Shown: piece after piece, positions 1 through 5,215 of the stretch
Layout: every line of letters begins with the position of its first letter
How positions within the stretch are numbered: the first letter of the stretch is position 1
From: DASVSL01 sp036388095
Lineage (GTDB): Bacteria; Patescibacteriota; Saccharimonadia; Saccharimonadales; Saccharimonadaceae
Reading direction: 5' to 3'
DNA length: 8,198 nt
NCBI GenBank assembly: GCA_036388095.1
Contig: DASVSL010000022.1
Coordinates: forward strand, 1-8,198
Notes under the pieces: generated by a model
The model's input: the letters and a program-made list of their open reading frames with translations, nothing else
What the model was told of the DNA's origin: nothing
Database searches by the model: none
Program-made: the position numbers and the translations under genes

Positions 1-2170
1 CGTGATACGTATCACGGGTGCCGCCTACCTGCCGGACGTACCACGCGGCACCGGCCAAATAGACTGCCCAGATGTGGGTATAAACAAGCCAACTGACATC
101 AGCAAAACTCAGCCATATCAACTGACTCAGCGCAAGTGTTAGTGCGGCCACAGGCAGAAGGTTTGCCGCGCGATGAGCCCATAGTTGCGGACGAACCTGT
201 ATACCAATCACTGCGACAGCGATCAGGGCAACCGGAGCAACGTAGCCCGTCTCACTTAGGCTCAAGACCAGCCACCCAATGCCACCGGCAATGAGGGTCG
301 TTACCCAGGCATACCGTTGTCGAGTCACATTCATCAAATAGCCGCCGACATAGTACAGCAGAGCCGTCAGGGAGAAGGCATACCCAATGACTGCGCCTGT
401 TTCAAGCTGCGACAGTTTGGCCAGACTTAGGCCGACGCAGATGGCAACAAGCGGCGATGCCAAGGCAACCAGTTGCGGAGAGTCTTCTGCCCATGATAAC
501 CACATGACTAAAGCGCTCAGCAGTAATAGAGCAGGTAATTGCAACGTGTACTCGCCGCTGAAGATAACAAGTATTGCTGACACGATAATCAGTCCTGCAC
601 TCAGCGTCCTCGCTGTCATGATGATGGCGCGAGTACGGCTAAAGAAGCGTCCGATCAAAACGGCGATCAAGGTCGCGAGAACATAGAGACTGTGATGAAC
701 CATAGAATAGTCCTCGTCAAAGCCTCCGTCCCATGCCGTTAGCGCATGTGGCAATGCAAAGATACTCAGGGCGCCGACGATAAGGGCGGCTGGTTGCACG
801 GCTCGGCGCAGCAATAGCGAAACCACCAAAATCGTGAACACCAGTCCGACAACTAACCAACCCGCCGACACGAGGGCAAACCATAGTACGGACAAAACAC
901 TTAGGCTAATCGCAATATGATAGACAGCCACATCGTAGCGGACATCAAATTTATGAAGTGTTGACTGCAGGACCACCCAGCCGAGCGTATGACTGATCGC
1001 CAAAAACGCGACGACGCCCGCAAATAACAAATCGTTGTCACGAGTCAGGTAATGGATGACAAGCAAGATACCAGTTAGTTTGAGGACATGGCCAGTAATC
1101 GCCAAGCTGCTACGAGCTGCTGCTGTTGGCCGCGCGGTCAGGATCAACGAGAGGTAGTACAGGCTAGAGAGCCACACGCTTACGCCAAGTTGCCATTCCT
1201 GCATGATCGACCCGGCGTAGATCAGGTTCGCGAATAGTACGACAGGTGCAAGCACCGCGGCCGACCATTGGAATGGTCGCTGAAAATAGCGTGCCTCATA
1301 CCCAAGTCTCCAGGCGAGGAGCTGAACCAGCATTCCACTGATAATGGCAACCCAGAAAAATACATACACGGGTGCATCGAATAGTTTCACGGTGGACGAT
1401 GACAACGATAGTGCCGTTAGGAAAGTAAGGTAGCCGATCACTTCGGCCCGCGTCACAACAACAGCTACGGCGCTCAGCGGTACGAGCAAGAGCGACGTGA
1501 CAAACCACACGACCGGACGGTCCAAGCCAGGATAGAGGTATCCCGCCGCAAACCCACTGACTGCAGCGAGCACCAGCCCAATTCCTGCAAACGCCGACCC
1601 AGCCGGACGTAGCCGTTTCGCGTTGCCACGTGACATAAGTAGCCCACCACCATAAAAAACAATGCTCATGAGTATAAGAACGATCAGTCGTGCCGCTGGC
1701 CCAATTTCGCCATAAACGACAAATAGACTCATACCGCCAAGCAACAAAAAAGCGCCGACATAGAGCAGCAGTACGGTTTGATCGATGGCGTTGGCGGTCG
1801 TGGCGGCACGAGGGACATTTTGTGCAGGTTGCACCGGCAACGGCGTGTGAGAATGGCTCGGCACGGACGGTCGCACCATATGCCGATCGATGATTGCTAA
1901 CGCCGCTTCTATCCCCCGCCGCTCTCCGTCATTACTTACAGCGGCAAGTAATGCAGCTAATTCGTTTCTCGCCGCCACGAGCGCCTCGGGGTGATCTGGC
2001 ATGGCGACGAATGGTGTAGGTACTGACGTGACTGATTGTTTTGTTGGTAGCAGGACAACCGCCACCAACACGGCCAAAAAGACGAGCCATAGCACCCAGT
2101 AATACCATCCCAAGTAAAAGGCAATTGCAAACGCACCAAGACAAATAAGTACTTTCGCATCGCGAGTCAT
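1..2170 (-). CDS. Large polytopic membrane protein of unknown function (C-terminus off window)
   Basis: The minus-strand frame is open from an ATG at 2170 to the left edge: 723 codons with no stop, so the C-terminus lies outside the window. Residues 8-41 form two closely spaced hydrophobic helices. Residues about 42-128 are soluble, with a helical stretch rich in Ala, Glu and Arg (66-98) and a Pro/Ser/His-rich linker. From about residue 131 onward there is nearly uninterrupted alternation of hydrophobic segments and short polar loops, which I estimate at 20 or more membrane helices. This layout resembles the DUF2157/DUF2339-type large membrane proteins common in Saccharibacteria and other bacteria, but that family link is inference and I see no catalytic motif. 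The gene lies 40 nt downstream of dnaJ in the same direction and has its own promoter abutting the start codon. No Shine-Dalgarno is visible. Function is unknown. Confidence 0.85.
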   Translation of the reverse strand, partial: MTRDAKVLICLGAFAIAFYLGWYYWVLWLVFLAVLVAVVLLPTKQSVTSVPTPFVAMPDHPEALVAARNELAALLAAVSNDGERRGIEAALAIIDRHMVRPSVPSHSHTPLPVQPAQNVPRAATTANAIDQTVLLLYVGAFLLLGGMSLFVVYGEIGPAARLIVLILMSIVFYGGGLLMSRGNAKRLRPAGSAFAGIGLVLAAVSGFAAGYLYPGLDRPVVWFVTSLLLVPLSAVAVVVTRAEVIGYLTFLTALSLSSSTVKLFDAPVYVFFWVAIISGMLVQLLAWRLGYEARYFQRPFQWSAAVLAPVVLFANLIYAGSIMQEWQLGVSVWLSSLYYLSLILTARPTAAARSSLAITGHVLKLTGILLVIHYLTRDNDLLFAGVVAFLAISHTLGWVVLQSTLHKFDVRYDVAVYHIAISLSVLSVLWFALVSAGWLVVGLVFTILVVSLLLRRAVQPAALIVGALSIFALPHALTAWDGGFDEDYSMVHHSLYVLATLIAVLIGRFFSRTRAIIMTARTLSAGLIIVSAILVIFSGEYTLQLPALLLLSALVMWLSWAEDSPQLVALASPLVAICVGLSLAKLSQLETGAVIGYAFSLTALLYYVGGYLMNVTRQRYAWVTTLIAGGIGWLVLSLSETGYVAPVALIAVAVIGIQVRPQLWAHRAANLLPVAALTLALSQLIWLSFADVSWLVYTHIWAVYLAGAAWYVRQVGGTRDTYH

Positions 2171-2176
2171 GGCCGC

Positions 2177-2205
2177 AGTATAACGCTCAAGCTAGTCGCT
2201 GACAA
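2177..2205 (-). promoter_or_regulatory. Sigma70-type promoter of the large membrane protein gene, predicted leaderless
   Basis: Read on the minus strand, TTGTCA (2205-2200) is followed after exactly 17 nt by TATACT (2182-2177). Only six bases (GCGGCC) separate the -10 box from the ATG at 2170, so transcription should begin at or next to the A of the start codon. No Shine-Dalgarno fits in the gap. The promoter lies wholly in the 40-nt dnaJ/membrane-gene spacer, so the membrane gene can be transcribed independently of dnaJ. Confidence 0.65.
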
Positions 2206-2210
2206 CGGAG

Positions 2211-3308
2211 TTAGAACAGGCCGCGTTTTTTAGCGCCAGCGAACGATTCGAGGAGTTCGCGCTGCTTCTTGCTGAGCTTGGTCGGGGTGTCGACGATGAT
2301 ACTAACGATATGTGAGCCGCGGCCGCTGCCCCGCACGTGCGGCACGCCATGACCGGTCAGTTTGAAATCGGTGCCGCTTTGGGTGCCAGCGGGTACCTTC
2401 ATGGTAACCGGGCCATCGACGGTCTCAACGCTGAGGGTCGTGCCAAGCGCGGCATCCACCATGTTGATATGCGCTTCACTAAGAATCAAATCTCCTTCAC
2501 GAGTGAACTGCTTGTGTGGCTTCACGCGCAGATTGACATACAGATCACCCTTGCTGCCACCAGCAGTCGCCTCACCGCGACCAGTCACCCGCATCGTGAC
2601 GCCATCGTCGACACCGGCCGGAATCTTTAACTTCACTTGTTGCTGGGTTCGCTCCGTGCCCGAGCCCTTACAGACCGTACAAACGACGTCAGGAACCTGG
2701 CCACGACCACGGCACGTCTCACATACCACTTGCTGCTGGATGGCACCGAACATCGTGTTCATAACCCTAGTTTGTTGACCAGCACCTTTGCAAGTCGGGC
2801 AGGTTTTTAGCTCATGCCCCGGTTCGACCGTCGTACCGTTGCAGTGGCGACATTCATCGTCAAGGGTCAGGTTCAAGGTGCGCTCAACACCGAACACAGC
2901 TTCTTCAAAACTCAGTTCCAGGCTGGTTTCGACGTCGCGACCACGGCGTGGTCCTTGCTGGCGCTGCCCGCCACCATTGAAGAACTGGCCAAAGATATCG
3001 CCCAGGCCGCCATCGCCAAAGTTGAACTCGAAGCCTTGACCGCCAGCGAAGCCCTCAAATGGGTTACCACCGGCTGGTCCACTGCTCGCACCGCCGACTC
3101 CGGCGTGGCCGAACTGGTCGTAGCGCTGGCGCTTCTGCTGGTCTTTTAGCACCTCGTAGGCCTCACTGGCCTCTTTGAACTTAGCTTCATCACCGCCCTC
3201 TTTGTCGGGATGGTGTTGCACGGCCAGTTTGCGGAAGGCTTTTTTGATCTCGTCGGCTGAGGCTGACTTACTGACCCCTAAAATCTCGTAATAATCTCGC
3301 TTCGTCAT
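2211..3308 (-). CDS. dnaJ: Chaperone protein DnaJ (Hsp40, type I)
   Basis: Co-chaperone that delivers unfolded clients to DnaK and stimulates its ATPase; cytosolic. The 365-residue length is normal for a full type I DnaJ. The J domain is at residues 1-68, with the catalytic HPD triad at 33-35. A Gly/Phe-rich region follows (about 69-115). The zinc-binding domain has four CxxC motifs at 153-156, 170-173, 196-199 and 210-213. The first reads CRHCNGTT, deviating from CxxCxGxG at the last position, while the other three fit. The C-terminal substrate-binding domains run from about 222 to 345. The ATG at 3308 gives the standard N-terminus (MTKRDYYEILGV). The gene is monocistronic or cotranscribed with the membrane gene downstream. 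It is controlled by a perfect CIRCE and is separated from dnaK by five other genes. Confidence 0.98.
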   Translation of the reverse strand: MTKRDYYEILGVSKSASADEIKKAFRKLAVQHHPDKEGGDEAKFKEASEAYEVLKDQQKRQRYDQFGHAGVGGASSGPAGGNPFEGFAGGQGFEFNFGDGGLGDIFGQFFNGGGQRQQGPRRGRDVETSLELSFEEAVFGVERTLNLTLDDECRHCNGTTVEPGHELKTCPTCKGAGQQTRVMNTMFGAIQQQVVCETCRGRGQVPDVVCTVCKGSGTERTQQQVKLKIPAGVDDGVTMRVTGRGEATAGGSKGDLYVNLRVKPHKQFTREGDLILSEAHINMVDAALGTTLSVETVDGPVTMKVPAGTQSGTDFKLTGHGVPHVRGSGRGSHIVSIIVDTPTKLSKKQRELLESFAGAKKRGLF

Positions 3309-3316
3309 CTGTTACC

Positions 3317-3345
3317 AGTGTAAATTTTTAGCACTCAAATGTAAA
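3317..3345 (-). promoter_or_regulatory. dnaJ promoter, -35 inside the CIRCE loop
   Basis: On the minus strand TTTACA (3345-3340) and TACACT (3322-3317) are separated by 17 nt. The -35 box falls in the 9-nt CIRCE loop, and the downstream CIRCE arm lies in the spacer, so a bound repressor would exclude RNA polymerase. The -10 ends eight nt before the dnaJ ATG and no Shine-Dalgarno is present, so a leaderless or near-leaderless mRNA is predicted. Confidence 0.7.
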
Positions 3346-3354
3346 GAGTGCTAA
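3328..3354. promoter_or_regulatory. CIRCE operator (HrcA-binding site), perfect match
   Basis: The sequence is exactly TTAGCACTC-N9-GAGTGCTAA, the consensus CIRCE element recognised by the heat-shock repressor HrcA. It lies 20 nt upstream of the dnaJ start and 35 nt upstream of the divergent FKBP start. It implies an hrcA gene elsewhere in the genome. Confidence 0.97.
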
Positions 3355-3376
3355 AACAGCGGTCACCGAAAAGATG

Positions 3377-3382
3377 TATACT
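3377..3382 (+). promoter_or_regulatory. -10 element of the FKBP gene, adjacent to its start
   Basis: TATACT ends seven nt before the ATG at 3390. No good -35 is found: 17 nt upstream (3354-3359) reads AAACAG, which abuts the right arm of CIRCE. A promoter here would place its -35 contact at the edge of the HrcA site, so shared heat-shock control is plausible. The transcript would again be leaderless. Confidence 0.45.
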
Positions 3383-3389
3383 GAATGCT

Positions 3390-3770
3390 ATGAGTATGTA
3401 CGAAGGCACCAAACTACCCAATTTTGCACCACGCGAGCAACCGGTTACGAGTCTTGAATCGACTGACGTGGAAGTTGGGGCTGGCGTTGAGGCCGGTAGC
3501 GGGGCGACTGTCACCGTGCACTACACTGGTGCGCTCGTGCAAAACGGTATTATCTTTCAAAGCAGCCACGATATGGGCCAACCGGTTACCTTTGGCCTGC
3601 ACCAAGTCATCGCCGGCTGGACCGAAGGCGTCCCCGGTATGAAAGTCGGTGGCACCCGTCGTTTAGTCATCCCGGCGGCCAAAGCCTACGGCGATAACAG
3701 CCCGAGCCCGAACATTCCAGCTGGATCTGATCTGGTGTTTGACATCGAACTCCTCGACGTCCGCAGCTAA
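3390..3770 (+). CDS. FKBP-type peptidyl-prolyl cis-trans isomerase
   Basis: Catalyses cis-trans isomerisation of Xaa-Pro bonds and so assists protein folding. It has no signal peptide and is probably cytosolic. A single FKBP domain fills residues about 24-125 of the 126-residue protein. Family landmarks are VTVHYTG (Tyr45), Phe56, Phe68, VIAGW (Val73, Ile74, Trp77), the GMKVGG turn, AKAYG (Tyr100) and the final FDIELLDV strand. The position equal to FKBP12 Asp37 is Gln57 (FQSS instead of FDSS). I chose the ATG at 3390 because a -10 box ends seven nt upstream; an in-frame ATG at 3348 would add 14 residues but start inside the CIRCE arm. The divergent dnaJ and shared CIRCE region suggest a chaperone-linked role. 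The 3' end overlaps gtrA by four bases with no terminator between them. Confidence 0.93.
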   Translation: MSMYEGTKLPNFAPREQPVTSLESTDVEVGAGVEAGSGATVTVHYTGALVQNGIIFQSSHDMGQPVTFGLHQVIAGWTEGVPGMKVGGTRRLVIPAAKAYGDNSPSPNIPAGSDLVFDIELLDVRS

Positions 3771-4270
3771 GACGAACTGCTTGTACCCTTTGTATCGTCT
3801 GCTACTTCGTCCGCTGTGATAAAGACGAACCGTCGCAGCATGAAATAGTTCCAAAGCGCCGCAACTAGCGACGCAATAACTTTGGCAATATTAAGCGACA
3901 CGAACGTTTCACTGAGATTATTCAGGTGTACCAAATACAAGGCCGGTTCGATGAACTTGGCGATGGCGAGGGCGATATTGCCACTGATCAGATGAATCAA
4001 GCCATTCTGGATTACGACGATACCACTGCCGATAATAACGGCGTATAGAATGAGCGTCTTAACCCTGCCATGCATCCTGTCCTCGAACACGACGTGTTTG
4101 TTAACCTTGTAACTCACAAAACTCGACACGGCGCCCGACGCGGTGTTGGCGAGCACCGGCGGCACATGCAGCAAGATCGCCAAGCCATTGAGGATCAAAT
4201 AATCGGTGGTGGTAGCGACGATGCCCGACCCCATGAAGCGGGCGATTTCGCCGCGGCGTTGTTTATCCAT
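3767..4270 (-). CDS. GtrA-like family membrane protein
   Basis: A 167-residue integral membrane protein of the GtrA/DPMS transmembrane family. Members are linked to moving lipid-linked sugars across the membrane or assisting glycosyltransferases in cell-surface polysaccharide synthesis. Four hydrophobic segments are visible at about 12-34, 38-56, 70-97 and 122-147. The family's two repeated features are present: SFVSYKVNKHVVF ending helix 2 and ALWNYFMLRRFVF ending helix 4, each an aromatic/basic exit into the cytosol. A short polar, Ser-rich tail follows. No glycosyltransferase gene adjoins it, so the substrate cannot be inferred. It converges on the FKBP gene, sharing four bases at the stop codons. 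A -10 box lies just upstream; a weak AGGG could also serve as a ribosome site. Confidence 0.9.
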   Translation of the reverse strand: MDKQRRGEIARFMGSGIVATTTDYLILNGLAILLHVPPVLANTASGAVSSFVSYKVNKHVVFEDRMHGRVKTLILYAVIIGSGIVVIQNGLIHLISGNIALAIAKFIEPALYLVHLNNLSETFVSLNIAKVIASLVAALWNYFMLRRFVFITADEVADDTKGTSSSS

Positions 4271-4278
4271 TCTGCCCT

Positions 4279-4284
4279 AGTATA
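4279..4284 (-). promoter_or_regulatory. -10 element of the gtrA-like gene
   Basis: On the minus strand TATACT (4284-4279) ends eight nt before the ATG at 4270. There is no convincing -35 at 16-18 nt upstream. The box is half of an inverted repeat, CTAGTAT (4277-4283) and ATACTAG (4305-4311), whose other half contains a possible plus-strand -10 (CATACT, 4304-4309) for the divergent cysteine-rich gene. Confidence 0.4.
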
Positions 4285-4356
4285 CGGACAAACTGCCCCG
4301 TGGCATACTAGTGGTGCCGCTTACGCACCCGCGTAGCCTGACAAGAGAGGGTCTCT

Positions 4357-4545
4357 ATGCTCAAGATCCTGTGTACCTTATTTAGCCTTCACGACGATGG
4401 CACTCGTCATAAATGGGTCGCGACCCACGAACCGCTGCCTGGCGCCCACTGTTGCAGCTTCGATTACTGCAGGTGCAGAATAGAGCGCTGCCGAGTCTGC
4501 GGCGCCTGTAGCATCATCGAAAGTGGTGTCGACGAGTGCCGCTGA
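4357..4545 (+). CDS. Small cysteine-rich protein, function unknown
   Basis: A 62-residue protein with nine cysteines (6, 32, 33, 38, 40, 45, 48, 51, 61) and four histidines (12, 18, 24, 31). The cysteines cluster in CRCRIERCRVCGAC, where paired CxC and CxxC spacings suggest a metal-binding (zinc-ribbon-like) fold, though I recognise no named family. There is no clear signal peptide; the N-terminus is only mildly hydrophobic (MLKILCTLFSL). It is supported as a real gene by a GAGAGG ribosome-site candidate six nt before the ATG, by third positions rich in C and G, and by a hairpin terminator just after its TGA. It diverges from the gtrA-like gene. I cannot assign a role. Confidence 0.6.
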   Translation: MLKILCTLFSLHDDGTRHKWVATHEPLPGAHCCSFDYCRCRIERCRVCGACSIIESGVDECR

Positions 4546-4553
4546 GCACCCTC

Positions 4554-4575
4554 CCCCGCATCGAATGGTGCGGGG
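4554..4575 (+). terminator. Hairpin terminator after the cysteine-rich gene
   Basis: CCCCGCA (4554-4560) pairs with TGCGGGG (4569-4575) around an 8-nt loop, starting eight nt after the TGA. The tail TTACTCATTT is only moderately T-rich, so termination may be partial or factor-assisted. Confidence 0.55.
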
Positions 4576-4644
4576 TTACTCATTTACACCGTAAAGTGCA
4601 GCGGCGCACTCATCCGTTACGTTTTACGTATGTATGACTCTCTA

Positions 4645-4673
4645 TTGACATGTTCATGTTTATTTGTTATAAT
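4645..4673 (+). promoter_or_regulatory. Perfect-consensus sigma70 promoter with extended -10
   Basis: TTGACA (4645-4650), a 17-nt spacer and TATAAT (4668-4673) match consensus at every position, and TG at 4665-4666 gives an extended -10. This is the strongest promoter visible in the window. The expected start is at about 4680, on an ATG. The inverted repeat ACATG-TT-CATGT (4648-4659) overlaps the -35 end and spacer and could be an operator; a second, TACGT-TTT-ACGTA (4618-4630), lies just upstream. Confidence 0.85.
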
Positions 4674-4679
4674 AGTAAT

Positions 4680-4700
4680 ATGACCTCTGCTGCTCAATAG
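4680..4700 (+). CDS. Possible leaderless leader peptide (MTSAAQ)
   Basis: The ATG begins six nt after the TATAAT box, exactly where transcription is expected to start, and encodes six residues before TAG. The same -10/ATG spacing is seen at several true genes here, so ribosomes may load on this mini-ORF. It is too short for any test by composition and may be chance. Confidence 0.25.
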   Translation: MTSAAQ

Positions 4701-4792
4701 CCAGAGTTATATTCCTCGTCAATGCGAGGTGGTCGATCGGGTAACTGATCGAACGACGCTCAGATGCCGAAAGCTATTCGGCGTAGTAGAAA
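4680..4792 (+). ncRNA. Structured 5' leader RNA of the 121-residue protein gene
   Basis: The predicted transcript begins at about 4680 and runs 113 nt before the next good start codon. Three perfect stem-loops occur in a row: CCTCG/CGAGG (4714-4729, 6-nt loop), TCGATC/GATCGA (4733-4752, 8-nt loop) and GCCGAA/TTCGGC (4766-4782, 5-nt loop). ACCTC at 4683-4687 could instead pair with GAGGT at 4726-4730, opening the first hairpin, so two alternative folds are possible. I looked for hallmarks of RNase P RNA, tmRNA, SRP RNA and common riboswitches and saw none. It may be a regulatory leader, or a small RNA processed from the mRNA. The structure is seen in the sequence; the function is inference. 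Confidence 0.4.
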
Positions 4793-4796
4793 GTGA
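4764..4796 (+). CDS. Possible 10-residue mini-ORF coupled to the next gene
   Basis: ATG at 4764 encodes MPKAIRRSRK, with TGA at 4794-4796 overlapping the GTG start at 4793 (GTGA). Such an overlap permits translational coupling. Its start codon abuts the third leader hairpin, and no Shine-Dalgarno is visible, so support is weak. Confidence 0.2.
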   Translation: MPKAIRRSRK

Positions 4797-5158
4797 AGCC
4801 ATTGATCCATTCACAGGTCCAGGCGAGCGGAATCGCCACGCTGTCCGAGGACGAGATCTCCATCGACTTCTCGAACATGCCGGTGCGTCACCTTGTCGCT
4901 TTGCGCCGGCTCGACATAGGTATGAGCGCGAAGTACTGCGACAGCTGGAATGTGGCGTCGTCATCCGCAGCGAAAGCATTGACGGACTACCTCGACCATG
5001 AGTTCGAGCCGGATGTCAGTGTGACCAACGACTTCACCCTTAGGGTGCAGCTCACGGGTGACATCGAATCGATCTACCCGTACATCGTCCGCTTCTTCGC
5101 CCGCGAAAGCGTAACGATCGAGCGCTACACGGGAGAGAGGTCTCGCGCAGTCGTCTGA
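4793..5158 (+). CDS. 121-residue protein of unknown function
   Basis: The frame has a clear coding pattern, with C or G favoured at third positions, and is bounded by a tandem TAG stop just upstream and a strong hairpin downstream. GTG at 4793 is the first possible start after TAGTAG. The next ATG (4877) would remove 28 residues, including the regular ATLSEDEISIDF segment, so I prefer GTG, although no Shine-Dalgarno precedes it. The protein is soluble, with no signal peptide or membrane helix. It shows likely beta strands at about 21-26, 80-88 and 106-112 and helices at about 31-40, 58-69 and 91-104. I do not recognise the family. It is the only substantial ORF behind the consensus promoter and structured leader, suggesting high or conditional expression. 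An overlapping frame (4729-5001) looks less protein-like. Confidence 0.6.
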   Translation: MKPLIHSQVQASGIATLSEDEISIDFSNMPVRHLVALRRLDIGMSAKYCDSWNVASSSAAKALTDYLDHEFEPDVSVTNDFTLRVQLTGDIESIYPYIVRFFARESVTIERYTGERSRAVV

Positions 5159-5166
5159 CGACACAA

Positions 5167-5196
5167 CGCCCCGCATGCCATACGGTATGCGGGGCG
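5167..5196. terminator. Bidirectional hairpin terminator between the 121-residue gene and dnaK
   Basis: CGCCCCGCATGCC (5167-5179) pairs with GGTATGCGGGGCG (5184-5196) across a 4-nt loop: 13 pairs, one of them G-U. It begins eight nt after the TGA of the plus-strand gene and 20 nt after the dnaK stop on the minus strand, so it can serve both convergent genes. The trailing sequence has no long T run on either strand. Confidence 0.75.
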
Positions 5197-5215
5197 AGTC
5201 AATTTCTGTGGGTAC

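Noticed and set aside
1..16. Perfect 16-nt palindrome CGTGATACGTATCACG at the left edge
   Set aside because: It lies inside the coding frame of the large membrane protein with no break in the frame and no neighbouring repeat. It resembles a transcription-factor site but is most simply chance.
2362..3149. Plus-strand open frames opposite dnaJ (2362-2778, 2814-3149)
   Set aside because: They are shadows of dnaJ codons; no promoter, ribosome site or recognisable domain.
3348..3389. Upstream ATG at 3348 as the start of the FKBP gene
   Set aside because: It lies inside the CIRCE arm and upstream of the likely -10 box at 3377-3382, and the added residues (MLKQRSPKRCILNA) precede the domain without any family resemblance.
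4590..4611. AGTGC-N6-GCACT inverted repeat as a further CIRCE site
   Set aside because: The half-sites are in the opposite order to CIRCE and the spacing is wrong; it is too short to support an operator.
4680..4792. Possible tmRNA, RNase P RNA or SRP RNA behind the strong promoter
   Set aside because: None of the conserved cores of these RNAs is visible on either strand, and the interval is too short for the first two.
4729..5001. Alternative 90-codon frame overlapping the 121-residue gene
   Set aside because: Its translation is Arg-rich with irregular third-position use, whereas the 4793 frame has regular C/G third positions and runs to the terminator.
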